A DNA stretch of 64,000 nt, taken from positions 6,686,501 through 6,750,500 of the forward strand of contig NC_088787.1 of the NCBI RefSeq assembly GCF_949628265.1, in the 5' to 3' direction. A program made the position numbers and the translations under genes. Positions 1-11,353 of the stretch are shown in pieces. Source of the DNA: Cloeon dipterum (lineage: Eukaryota > Arthropoda > Insecta > Ephemeroptera > Baetidae). How positions within the stretch are numbered: the stretch's first letter is position 1; each line of letters opens with the position of its first letter. Below the pieces are notes generated by a model, which saw only the letters and a list, made by a program, of their open reading frames with translations, made no database searches and was not told the DNA's origin.

Positions 1-335
1 CCTGCAATAAATGGCTGTTATATATTTTATTGAATCCTGAAAAATGTTTTAGGAAGGAAGAAACTTGATCTACTACATCTAGTGCTCTGCCTAGCTAATC
101 GAAGAGACCGAAGAATGGGTTTTGAGGAAAGATTTTGTTTTCAGATAGAAAAACGGGAAAAATGCAACAAGATCATCGTTATACATTTACTTTTATTTAA
201 GCATAAAACAATTTAATTTATTCCTGAAAGGCTTATGAGACAAATTATTCATCTTCCCCAGGGAAGCAAATAAAATGCTTAAGAATTAATCGGCAAGTGT
301 TAACAAAAAGGGCGAAACTGCCTTTTTGTGACCCG
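1..335. repeat. Copy of the 3' flank of the SQTATFG repeat gene
   Basis: The stretch closely matches the sequence downstream of the complete SQTATFG gene (about 26114-26461), including the poly(A)-signal-like TTTATT blocks (AATAAA on the minus strand). It has only small indels. It is the 3' flank carried with the truncated gene copy that follows. I see no independent gene here. Confidence 0.7.
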
Positions 336-910
336 TTAAAAATATTTAAGACCAAAAAATTCAATCACCAAAGAGAGATTTCCTGCGGTTCGGCCGCCTG
401 CTGCTGCTGCTGTTGTCTGCGTCTGTGTCCGAAGCCGAGAAGGTTGTTGAGCGGCCCGCCGTTGAGCAGCCAGCCGAGTGGCCGCCGGACGGGCTGCTCG
501 TTGTCGGTTTTCTGCGGCCGCGGAGTGCGGATCCACGCCGGGCTGAGCACGAACGGCCGCTGCGTCGGCCGCTTCTTCTTCGGCCGCCGCGTCGTCATCG
601 TCGTGGTCGGCGGAGGCCACGTGGCCGCCGGCCTGTGCCCCACCGAAGGATCCGGCCTGCGAGGAGCCGCCGTTGGCGCCGAAAGTGGCCGTTTGCGAGC
701 CGGCGTTTGCCGCCGAGTGGCCGCCGCCGGCCTGCGCGTTGCCGTAGCCGGCGCCGAGACTGGCGCCGCCGTTGGCGCCGAATGTGGCCGTCTGGGTGCC
801 CGCGTTGGCGGTGGCGTGGCCGTTGTTCACCGAGGCGCCGGCCGTGCCTGCGGCCAAAGAGGCGTCGCCGTTCGAGCCGAAACTGGCAGACTGGGAGCCG
901 GGGTTTGATG
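336..910 (-). pseudogene. Truncated, frameshifted copy of SQTATFG gene exon 3
   Basis: On the minus strand this repeats the last exon of the complete gene at 26462-28981, with the NAGSQTATFGANGG-type repeats, the polyglutamine stretch and the C-terminal tail. An 11-bp deletion near 615-635, relative to the complete gene, shifts the frame inside the tail, so the upstream repeats read into an Asp/Glu/Ala-rich frame. Homology stops abruptly at about 910, where the intact gene continues. There is no exon 2, signal-peptide exon or promoter. I judge it non-coding. Long GC-rich open frames on both strands here are by-products of the composition. Confidence 0.8.
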
Positions 911-1829
911 TTATACCTGAAATTTTCAGGTGGGCTGTTGGTTTACTAGGGCCCTTAAAGATTCAAGCAAACGTCGAGACAAATTTTGTTTTCGATCACC
1001 AATTATTTCAAAGGCAATTAATTTTCCTTCTATTTTTCTAAACAAAATACATAGAAATTGTAAATTTGTATAGAGCAATACTATTTATTTCTCGATTACA
1101 TGGTACAGTGCATTTTTAATCCATTAAAGCTTGCTTTGAACTTGTCTCCATGCAACTTTTTCTTGGTGATTGTGCTGGGGCAAGATATGAAATGAAATTC
1201 AGTGAAATTTCTGACTAATCAGTAGAAAAGATTGTTTCGTAAACTACTGCATAAATTAGAAAACGAAGAAAACGGTAACCTTCACGGTTCTTTACGCTGA
1301 ATTGAATAGTATCAAACCAATTACTGATCGCATTTAATCCAATAGTTCTAAATTAATTTGATTGTCAGAAATGCAAATTGAAAACAGTTGCTTAAAAATA
1401 AATACATATATTCAGAAAAATAAAATGAATACTAGCAGTAGAAATTCCATTTAATCACATTTAATTTCAGCTCACGAAGGTACAATTTTTTAACTATGAC
1501 ATTATGAAGCAAAATTCAAAATAAACTTACAAGCTACGTTTTTTAAGATAGATCGCGACTGTAGGTGTTGAATTCTGTCTTTAAAACTTTAAAAGACGTT
1601 GAAACAGAGTTAATTTTCAAGCAAAAGTGTCAAAATATATAGGTGTTTCTAGACACATGGTCGCACGCACTATGCTCATGGAAAAATTGTTAAAACATTT
1701 CTCACAATTTATTCGGATCCATTATTCGACAGAATGGAAATTGTACAAAATCGAAATTAAAATCAATAAACTGGAACACAGCCATGATAGCAGACAGAAA
1801 CCACTGTTTAAATACTTTAAAGAGCAAAG
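911..1829. other. Intergenic; its first 150 bp are repeated at 2359-2508 and 10425-10565
   Basis: The block just after the truncated exon (ttcaggtgggctgttggttt and following, to about 1060) recurs after the next two truncated copies. The truncation junction was therefore copied along with the exon. The remaining 1060-1829 is AT-rich, and I see no gene or recognisable element in it. Confidence 0.6.
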
Positions 1830-3053
1830 AAAAAATTCCTGCATTTCGGCCGCCTGCTGCTGCTGTTGTCTGCGTCTGTTTCCGAGGCCGAGAAGGTTGT
1901 TGAGTGGCCGCCGGACGGGCTGCTCGTTGTCGGTTTTCTGCGGCCGCGGAGTGCGGATCCACGCCGGGCTGAGCACGAACGGCCGCTGCGTCGGCCGCTT
2001 CTTCTTCGGCCACCGCGTCGTCGTCGTCGTGGATGGCGGAGGCCGCGTGGCCGCCGGCTGGCCGCCGGCTGGCCACTGGCCTGTGCCCCACCGAAGGAGC
2101 CGGCCTGCGAGGAGCCACCGTTGGCGCCGAAAGTGGCCGTTTGCGAGCCGGCGTTTGCCGCCGAGTGGCCGCCGCCGGCCTGCGCGTTGCCGTAGCCGGC
2201 GCCGAGACTGGCGCCGCCGTTGGCGCCGAATGTGGCCGTCTGGGTGCCCGCGTTGGCGGTGGCGTGGCCGTTGTTCACCGAGGCGCCGGCCGTGCCTGCG
2301 GCCAAAGAGGCGCCGCCGTTCGAGCCGAAACTGGCAGACTGGGAGCCGGGGTTTGATGTTATACCTGAAATTTTCAGGTGGGCTGTTGGTTTACTAGGGC
2401 CCTTAAAGATTCAAGCAAACGTCGAGACAAATTTTGTTTTCGATCACCAATTATTTCAAAGGCAATTAATTTTCCTTCTATTTTTCTAAACAAAATACAT
2501 AGAAATTGCTTGATTGGAAAATAATAATTCACCTTTGTATGGAAGTTAAGGCGAATAAAATCCACCTAGTTAAGATAAGAAATGCATGATAAATTTTTGT
2601 AAATTATGATATTTGGATAAAAAAGCCCACTTAGCACATCCTTTTAAAATTAAAATCAATTTTTTGATTTAAAAAACAACGAGTTAAAAATTCATGTTAA
2701 ATTAAAACTCCAGACATTTAAAATTTATTTTAGTGTTTAAAATAGCAAACTTTCACCCAAAATTCAGATGGGCCACCGCGATAACTAATAGCAATCAATA
2801 ACCCCAAGTTTTTTCTTTTAAAAAAATCAGTTCTGCAAAAAAATTGTATTTTGACAAACCTGCGAAGATCCGTTTTGGCTCCAAAAGTGGCCGTCTGCGA
2901 TCCTGCATTGGCCGCCGACTGGCCGTTGTTGCTGTTGGCTCCTGAGTGGGAGGCAGAAAGGGAAGAAGAGCCATCGGAGCCGAAAGTGGCCGTCTGCGAG
3001 CCGGCGTTGGTGGCGCTGAGCGAGGCGCCGCCATTCTTGTTGAAGTTGGCCGT
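1830..3053 (-). pseudogene. Second broken SQTATFG gene copy (parts of exons 2 and 3)
   Basis: 1830-2358 matches exon 3 and 2860-3053 matches the 3' part of exon 2 of the complete gene, separated by AT-rich sequence at the intron position. The exon 3 part has several indels around 1880-1910 and 2045-2080 that break the tail frame. The exon 2 part carries two extra T's near 2872 that shift the frame before the splice donor, plus a short repeat contraction. It ends at about 3053 in unrelated sequence. The first half of exon 2 and the signal exon are absent. Confidence 0.8.
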
Positions 3054-3257
3054 ATAGGTACCCACGTTATAATTTTTTTTTTTGCTCTTTTTATTCCTGT
3101 TTGTACACTATTATATTAATTAATTCACAAATCTCATGGAAAGGTAATGAAGTAATAATCAGTCCAAAAGTACAATTATAAAGAAGCAAAGTTTTATTAT
3201 TTACATAAAATACAGACACAATTTATTTCACAAGGGGGAGAAAAACAGGAATCGCAA

Positions 3258-6200
3258 TCACATCAATAAAGCTTTGCTGATATGTTTGAACAATCTTAGC
3301 CTACTTGAAAGATATTCAACTTTTTGTGGTGGAATCGGAAAAGATTTTACAACTAAATCAAACTTTTTCTGATTTTGCCGCATTTGGTATGCGACACTTC
3401 CGGTGTCTTCACCGGCTCCACAATCCAAAGCGAAACAAGACTCAGGGCTTTCCCATAAATGTGGGTCTTCGATAAAATCACGAACACTGAAACAAAAGAA
3501 AGAATAATTATTAGAATTAGACTTAATGACAGAATGTTTAACACATATAGTTCCACATTTTTACGACATGCCATGCAAAATGTGAAATTTAAACTACAAA
3601 AAAAATATTTTTTCTTACTGAATCTCCCAGTTCCACTTGAATTTATCGAGTCTGGGCAACGCCTCCATCGGTGCATTAACCCCGGAAAGATCACAATCAA
3701 TGAATTCTAATGAATTCAGGTTTGGGCAGAGGCTGAACATGTCGCCAAGGGTGAACTCCTCGTCCGAAAAGCTGATGCCTTCCAGTGTCAGTTCTCGAAG
3801 AGCAAGGCCGTTCGTCTCCAAGAAACGCCTCACAAGCAGATGTTCAGATCTGAAGACAGCAATCCGGGCGATTCTCAGTTCTGCACAGGTCGGAAATTCG
3901 ACCCCTTCATCTTCAACGATTTCCAGTTGACGGGACGAAAACTAAAATTTTACAATTAATTTACTATGTTTTTCAAAGAGGATGCGATTTCTTACCCGGA
4001 GTTCCGTCACTTGTGCCAATCCTGGCAGCAAATCGAAATCTGCGAATTCCTTTGGGTCGATAGTCAAAAGGGTGTATCGCGGAAATGCTGCACAGTTCGG
4101 GTATTCTTTTATGGGCATCGTTTTTTGCATGGTCAGGTCGATTTCCCGGAAACTGTTTGCGATCATGTTCACGAACACAAAGTCCTCCCTGAAGGTCTCG
4201 CATGAGGGTTCGTCCAAGTAGACATGGTTCGCGTTGAATTTTTCTAATTTCTCGCATTTCTGCGTGATTGCCACCACACCCGACAAACGCATGGAAACGT
4301 CTTCGATGCGAAGGACCTCCAAGTTCTTCAGTGCGATCATCGAAGCACATTCTCTTTCCTCAAGCGTGAAGTGGCTCAGACCATTAATGGTCAAGCTCCG
4401 CACATTCGGAATATTCGAGCCAAAAGAGCTGACCAACTGAAATAAAATATCGTTAAGTTCATATTTTGGAAATTTACCAATAATAATTACCTCTTGAAAA
4501 CGCGAGTTTGACAAGCAAAGGTGGTGGCAGTTGCGGCACATTTGCATCAAGTCTGTGGTGTCAAAGCTGACATAGTGTTTGGAGTGGATTAAAAACGGCA
4601 GACTCGCCCACAGCTTGTTGACGTGTTCATCATTGTTGCTGCAGTCTTCGTGAGAATGGTTCTTGATAGTATTCCACGATTCCTCGAGCAAATCACGCCT
4701 GACAGGACCTGAAAATAAACAATTTTTGTTTTTGTTTAGGTTTTCGAGAAAAGACTCTATTTTTTAATGACCTGAAACTCCCAAATATGTTTTAAATTTT
4801 CATAACACCATGATGCACTAAGATGTGTTTGTCTGGATTTTTAACTTTCACAAAAAAGATTAAAAAAACCTCATATTTTCAATTTATTGACGAAATGAAC
4901 ATTTTTATCAAATTATCGTCATTAATTAAATTATTTAATACTCTTCTATTTGATTTCACTTCAGAGAAAAGGAGTTTTTGTAACTTTTAAGGATTTTCAT
5001 GATAATTTTCCAATCAAATAATTAAAAAATGACCTAATTGGTTTATTTCTAAAAAAAATGCATCCCTGAACATCTAAATTTGGTAAATTTAAGTAATTTG
5101 CAATGAAAAAGATTGGTGGAAAAAATTCCTGGAGAAAATTGGACGTTTCAACCTTTCATTTTAGAAAATTTCTGTGGGGAAACCAGGAAAAATAAAGCTG
5201 AAATGCAAAACATTGCCTTCGCTCTAATTTCCAAATAAATGGACACAATAAAATTATATTTAGAGAGTTTTCATTGGCTAAAAGGGCATCAGGCACGCGC
5301 GAGGCAGTATAAAATTTGATTTTATAGTGAGACAACTTACCAATGGTCGAATTCACAAGGTTCTTGTCGTAGCTCTCGACGTTGTCGAGCACACTTTTGA
5401 CGGCCAGGCTTAAAAGGCTGTTGCTTTTCACCTGAGAAAATAAAAATGTAAAAAATTATTTAAACATGGATCACGTTTTTTAAACATTTTATGTTATTTT
5501 CTTCATGCAGCAGCAGATTTATTTTCATTATGTTGCAATTGCGGATCAAAAAAATCAAATTACGAAATTTAAAAGAATAATTTCTCAATGTCTGTGTTAT
5601 TTGGCTCAAAACCTTAAAAAAACCCGAGATAAACCTTTGCGGATGGCAAAACTGTTTGATCAAATGTTACTAGCTTTTTTTAATTAAAAGCAGGGAGGCA
5701 GCTGCAGCTTACTATATAGTTTAGTGTGGTCATCGCGGCAGAAAAATATTTTTCTTATTTAAACCCGAATTTGAATTTCCCATGTTATTAAGCTTACGGG
5801 AGGCGAAAAACCATTCCGTTCCGCGCGCCAGATTTGATTGACATTTAATTGCTGTATTTTTGAATTCCATTTTAAAATTCAGGGTCTCCGAGAGTGAACC
5901 TTTGAAATCGGGAACCGCGGGACCAGACCAGGAGCGAGTGGTCATTAAATCTTGGGAGGCGGGTCAAAACCGGGACAAGTCAGAAGCGGGAGCAGTTTTA
6001 CTTTCCAGATAAACGCTTTAGTTCTGACTTGTTAAAAAAATTATAATTATATTTTTTTAAACTTTTTTTGACTAAGAAATGGTCGACGTTAGTTGTTAAA
6101 AATTGCCAAATATGTCTCAAAACCTTAAAAATACCTTGAACTAAATTAATAATGATTAAAAAGAAATTTTTTGGCTGATTTAGCGGATTCTTGATTTTGG

Positions 6201-6396
6201 TGCGACCAAAAATTAAGGATAGTCTCTTGGGCAGCCAATTTTTATGTCATTTTTTCCGGTCGTGAGAACTTTAACTTCAAATCGGCATAACTATTTGAGC
6301 CCAAAAGAAATCATTTGGAAAGTTGGAAAGGAATTAACGATTAAGCGACAGGAATCAAGGTGAAAATGGACGAGATTCGAAAATTGGTCTTACCAT
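3258..6396 (-). CDS. Leucine-rich-repeat-like protein, copy 1 (434 aa, six exons)
   Basis: The spliced model on the minus strand is 6396-6394, 5431-5341, 4708-4491, 4436-3996, 3941-3619 and 3486-3258 (1305 nt; 434 aa plus TGA). All introns are GT..AG and phases agree. The protein has no signal peptide. Residues about 5-45 (LLSLAVKSVLDNV ... PVRRDLLEESW) resemble the short helical box found ahead of repeats in some ubiquitin-ligase adaptors (VHL-box or F-box like); this is only a resemblance. From about residue 100 onward come irregular LRR-like segments (NIPNVRSLTINGL, LKNLEVLRIEDV, ALRELTLEGISF, CPNLNSLEFIDCDL). The last exon adds a charged tail of 76 residues. The start ATG is the final codon of exon 1, directly before the intron. 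An ATG at 6549 is in the same frame, but its reading frame is not kept in copy 3 (8-bp indel), so I treat that stretch as 5' UTR. A TTTATT block at about 3193 could be the poly(A) signal. Confidence 0.8.
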
Positions 6397-9300
6397 TTTT
6401 AATGATTTTGAGAAGGTAGAGCAGCGCTTGCTGGAGCAGGAGAGACAGACAACGTGTTGCACGGGATACGACGAAACAAGCATTAAAAGCCGCGATGTTC
6501 TCCTGCTCTCCTGCTCTCCTGCCAGACTCCTTCTTCTGCCAGTACGCATGCTCAGTGATATGGATGCCAGGTGCTTTAATGTTAAAAACCTGAGCTTTCT
6601 CCTTTAAATATTATGATGTTTCAACATTTTGGTGAAAAGAGTACGAAACACAAATTTATATTAGTACATTGGCATTCAAAATTATGAAAATATACGGGAA
6701 AAACGGCATGGGGGCTGCTAACACTGCAACTGGCAACCCTGGGTCCAACAGAGGCAACATAATATTCCATCTTCCGCACGTTTCTATCCCTCTCACACCC
6801 AGCTCCAGGGCCGCGGCCAAAGTGGGCCACGCGGAGTGCCCGGACCGACCAATATTTCCAAATCTTCACTGACAAGCGGCCCGCGTTTGTGGCTGTCGCG
6901 GCCCAAATTTTATTTGGTATTTTTTCTGTGTTGGGATTGAAAGCAACACAAGTTCATATTATTCAATTCCTAGTTTTGTCTAAAATAATTTCGAAATCCA
7001 AGGAAAAATCATAAAAAATATGGCAAAATAAAGTTTCTACTCTTTAAGGCTTGTTTGCATACCCACACACTTACATTTTTTTCTCGAATTGTGTCTAAAA
7101 AGTAAGCGCGCAGCGATGCAGCGCGAGCGAGGCCTAACTTTCCTGCTCAATATGAGCCGAGTGAAGTTTCAGGCTCAAATTAACCCCGAGCGGACCGATT
7201 CCTTTTTAAAAGCAAACGTGTACCTGGCCGAAATAAATGAGGTTTCGAAGCCGAAACCGGGTCTCTGGCGACGAAATTTTGACCGGCCGGGGGAGGGGGG
7301 GTGTCGGTGGTAGTGGGCCGCGGAGGCTCGGTGGGCCGTGAAAATCAACAGTCCCCGGTAAAAATTTGGCGCCAATTTAATATTTCACTGACTGAGCTAA
7401 ATTTAAAATTTTTCTCCATCAGATGAATCTCGTCTGCACTGATTTAAAAAATTTAAACGGGCATGAAATATTTTAATTGAGCCGCGACATTCCTGAGTAT
7501 TTACGTGATTCCCCAAATGGGTGCAACAATGGCCTTTTCATACAATGGACTTACCCTCAACGGCAGCTAACAATAAGCTGACTCACCAGCAGCGCGCAGA
7601 AGGTGTCTCGATTGTCATGTCATCTTCCCAGAGGAAGCGAATGTTTTTTTTTCTGGAAAATAATTTACTATTGTTGTGCTTAGGCAAGAAGAATTTGCAG
7701 CTGCATCCCATTTCCGTCCGGACATCAGTGTGACCACCCAGGTAGCACACAAAGTGTCACTCGGACATCACTATGATGTCGGCGCCATAAAAGTGGAGCC
7801 TGTGTTTTTTTCTGCTCATCCGCACCCCGACTTCGTAAAAGGGGTTTATTTCTCGGCTGCTGCGACTTTTTCTATCGGCGCCGAGAGGATGCCCTTTAAA
7901 TAATGTATTAATCTAAAATTAACAAATTTGTGTGTATGTGTGTGTGAATGCAGCCGGCTCACTTGAAGTTCGAAAAATTAATGAAACCTCCCCTCGCTTG
8001 GAGGATGCTTTTTGCTGGCCGTTTGTTTCGTCCTCAACTATAATTTTTTGTTGACAGGTGCGGAAAATTTATTGTATTTTTAAAAAGAAAGTTTTGCTCA
8101 ACTCATTATTATGTAAAATGTCCTGTGACAATATAAATATTAAAAGGGAATTAGAAACTGACCAATATCAACTGCTAAATATGTTTTCATGGGAAAATCA
8201 TATGAAAGGAGGGAGGCGAAAGTAAAGAAGAGGAAGGAAATAGACCACAAAGATATAAAAAACAGAGACGAAAAACAGAATTGACAATTGAAGTGTTGAG
8301 GCAGCTGTGCTACACATTTCCGAACATCGGGAAATCTCTTCTGAATTTTTAAAAACGAGGAAGAGGCGAATCGTTGTCGATTTTTACAAAAAAAAAAAAA
8401 AAAATGGATATTTATTAAATGTTCCCTAGAAATGCTCTATCAATTTTTAGAAAGTTGAAACCTTTGAAGATTACCCGAGCCGACTTCGTCTTAAAATGAA
8501 TTTTAATTTGTGACCCTTCTCATCCGCGTTCTGCATTGGGGGATGACATGCAAGCCTGAACAATTAATAATTTACCTGGTGCACTTTCTCTTCTGTTTCC
8601 AAATGAGTTCAGTTTACATGATTTTATTGCCCAGGAGGCGTCTATTGTGTCTTACTACCGCCCAGCAGCACGCTATTTTTCATAATTTAGGGTGGCTGTG
8701 CAACCTGCACAGTTCGTATTTTCTCTGCCTCGGCAGTTGGCTTCTCGCATCCCAGAGAATTATAACAATAACCTTTTTACACAATGCGACTGCGATGACT
8801 CAGCCTTGCCGCTTCACCACCAACGCTTAAGGGTGGCTCGATTTCTCTTCCAATTCTTTTCAAGTCACTTTGCCACCCAAAATCAGTGTATTTTTTCTGG
8901 AAAATAATTTATTGTCGTCCTTGTTGTTATAAATGCCAAATAATTTGCATATCCGCTAGAGTTGTTCCAAAGTTTTGATTTGATTTTAATTTTCCCTCTA
9001 TCAAAAACATCAGCCTCGTTTTCGCACCGTGGTAGAAACGTTATTATTTTGGATGAAATAATTGAAATTCATGAAAAATGGCAACACCAGCATGAGTGAC
9101 CGAAGCAAAAGATTATTTCATTGTTTTTACCATCCGATAGAAAAGAATAAAAAATCCGCGGTAGTATTTTAGAAGACCGATTTCTTTACTACCGGACTCT
9201 TGGGGGTCGACTGTTAGAGAGAGATTTACGAGACAAGGTGAGCATTAAATACACGGTTATTCCATCCGCCAGCTAGGGGGGTGCAAGGTCAGTTTCGAGG

Positions 9301-9650
9301 GACATCAAAGGTTTTTGTCAGTTGAATGAACGCGCTGCAGGGCGAGAATAAAGTGTGCTTGACAAAAAACGCTTTTAAAGGAAAAATAAGAAAATGCAAA
9401 ATTCTTAGAAATCAAACTGAACTACTTGTTGATGGGTATCGGCCGGCCTTGGGTCTGCAGGCAGAAGGTCAAAGGCCAGAAGGTAATGAAAATCAGGTCG
9501 AATTGACCAATTAAGAGAGCGCAAGTCACCAACAAATATATGGAAAATTTTAAAGCCCATATACAGCTCATCCTAAAAAATAGCACAGAGATGTGACATA
9601 GCAATTAATATTTTTTATTTTAAATTCTAATCGAACCTTCCAAAATCTGT
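6397..9650. other. Spacer of the tandem unit, no gene seen
   Basis: About 3.25 kb upstream of LRR copy 1. It includes the probable 5' UTR exon of that gene (about 6397-6550) and GC-richer patches (6750-6900, 7100-7350). A G-rich run lies near 7285-7300. No open frame here shows signal peptide, splice or family signals, and short frames differ between the diverged spacer copies. The spacer recurs exactly at 14500-17750 and in diverged form at 22601-25200. Confidence 0.6.
8105..8401 (+). mobile_element. Candidate poly(A)-tailed insertion of about 297 bp
   Basis: Compared with the third spacer, where the flanks join at 24240-24246 (ctcaaatgg), this spacer has about 297 extra bases ending in a run of 17 A. 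A poly(A) end with an empty site in a paralogous copy fits a short retroposon insertion. I see no clear target-site duplication and no RNA polymerase III boxes. A clean deletion in the third copy is the alternative. Confidence 0.4.
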
Positions 9651-9867
9651 TTTTAGATAGAAAAACGCAACAAGATCATCGTTACACATGTACTTTTATT
9701 TAAGCATACAATAATTTAATTTATTCCTGAAAGGCTTATGAGACAAATTATTCATCTTCCCCAGGGAAGCAAATAAAATGCTAGAGAATTAATCGGCAAG
9801 TGTTAACAAAAAGGGCGAAACTGCCTTTTTGTGACCCGTTAAAAATATTTAAGACCAAAAAATTCAA

Positions 9868-11148
9868 TTACCAAAGAGAGATTTCCTGCGTTTCGGCCGC
9901 CTGCTGCTGCTGCTGTTGTCTGCGTGTGTGTCCGAGGCCGAGAAGGTTGTTGAGCGGCCCGCCGTTGAGCAGCCAGCCGAGTGGCCGCCGGACGGGCTGC
10001 TCGTTGTCGGTTTTCTGCGGCCGCGGAGTGCGGATCCACGCCGGGCTGAGCACGAACGGCCGCTGCGTCGGCCGCTTCTTCTTCGGCCGCCGCGTCGTCG
10101 TCGTCGTGGTCGGCGGAGGCCGCGTGGCCGCCGCGTGGCCGCCGGCCTGTGCCCCACCGAAGGAGCCGGCCTGCGAGGAGCCGCCGTTGGCGCCGAAAGT
10201 GGCCGTTTGCGAGCCGGCGTTTGCCACCGAGTGGACGCCGCCGGCCTTCGCGCTGCCGTAGCCGGCGCCGAGACTGGCGCCGCCATTGGCGCCGAATGTG
10301 GCCGTCTGGGTGCCCGCGTTGGTGGTCGCGTGGCCGTTGTTCACCGAGGCGCCGGCCGTGCCTGCGGCCAAAGAGGCGCCGCCGTTCGAGCCGAAACTGG
10401 CAGACTGGGAGCCGGTGTTTGATGTTTTTTCAGGTGGGCTGTTGGTTTACTAGGGCCCTTAAAGATTCAAGCAAACGTCGAGACAAATTTTGTTTTCAAT
10501 CACCAATTATTTCAAAGGCAATTAATTTTCCTTCTATTTTTCTAAACAAAATACATAGAAATTGCTTGATTGGAAAATAATAATTCGCCTTTGTATGGAA
10601 GTTAAGGCGAATAAAATCCACCTAGTTAAGATTAGAAATGCATGATAAATTTTTGTAAATTATGATATTTGGATAAAAAAGCCCACTTAGCACATCCTTT
10701 TAATATTAAAATCAATTTTTTGAATTAAAAAACAACGAGTAAAATATTCATGTTAAATTAAAACTACAGACAATTAAAATTTATTTTAGTGTTTAAAATA
10801 GCAAACTTTCACCCAAAATTCAGATGGGCCACCGCGATAACTAATAGCAATAAATAACCCCAAGTTTTTTTTCTTTTAAAAAATCAAATTGGCAAAAAAA
10901 TTGTATTTTGACAAACCTCTGCGAACATCAGTTGGCTCCAAAAGTGGCCGTCTGCGATCCTGCATTGGCCGCCGACTGGCCGTTGTTGCTGTTGGCTCCT
11001 GAGTGAGAGGCAGAAAGGGAAGACGAGCCGTCGGAGCCGAAAGTGGCCGTCTGCGAGCCGGCGTTGGTGGCGCTGTAGCCGTTTCCGGCGAAGGCGCCGG
11101 CGTTGGAGGCGCTGAGCGAGGCGCCGCCATTCTTGTTGAACGTGGCCA
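9868..11148 (-). pseudogene. Third broken SQTATFG gene copy (exon 3 frame open)
   Basis: 9868-10424 matches exon 3 with its frame open through the repeats, the Thr/Pro/Arg linker, polyglutamine and terminal SLW. 10917-11148 matches the 3' half of exon 2. The exon 2 part has an in-frame TGA just before the donor region (GCCAACTGATG) and two extra bases at the donor, and homology stops at about 11148. Signal exon and promoter are missing and no splice acceptor precedes the exon 3 block, so it should not be expressed as a secreted protein. Confidence 0.75.
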
Positions 11149-11353
11149 CCTAGGTACCCACACGTTATAATTTTTTTTTGCTCTTTTTATTCCTGTTTGT
11201 ACATTATTATATTAATTAATTCACAAATCTCATGGAAAGGTAATGAAGTAATAATCAGTCCAAAAGTACAATTATAAAGAAGCAAAGTTTTATTATTTAC
11301 ATAAAATACAGACACAATTTATTTCACAAGGGGGAGAACAACAGGAATCGCTA

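Noticed and set aside
413-949. Long plus-strand Arg/Pro-rich open frames over the SQTATFG exon copies (also near 1866-2397, 9916-10422, 18019-18525, 26510-27016)
   Set aside because: They are antisense to the repeat exons. GC-rich repeats with few stop-forming triplets leave several frames open. They have no signal peptide, splice sites or promoter and encode RRRWRR-type noise.
3966-4440. Plus-strand frames opposite LRR exons 3-5
   Set aside because: Shadows of the minus-strand exons, whose splice sites and phases agree in all three copies.
6355-6549. Minus-strand frame from the ATG at 6549 as an N-terminal extension of the LRR protein
   Set aside because: It is in frame with the exon 1 ATG, but an 8-bp indel in copy 3 breaks it and the residues show no domain. 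Treated as 5' UTR.
7284-7300. G-rich run as a G-quadruplex (also 15387 and 23515)
   Set aside because: A loose run of G within spacer sequence; loop lengths and context do not make a specific case.
7089-7313. Short frames in the spacer (also 7521-7733, 8510-8830, 9326-9514 and their duplicates)
   Set aside because: Identical in units 1 and 2 only because the DNA is identical. In the diverged third spacer they are broken or altered.
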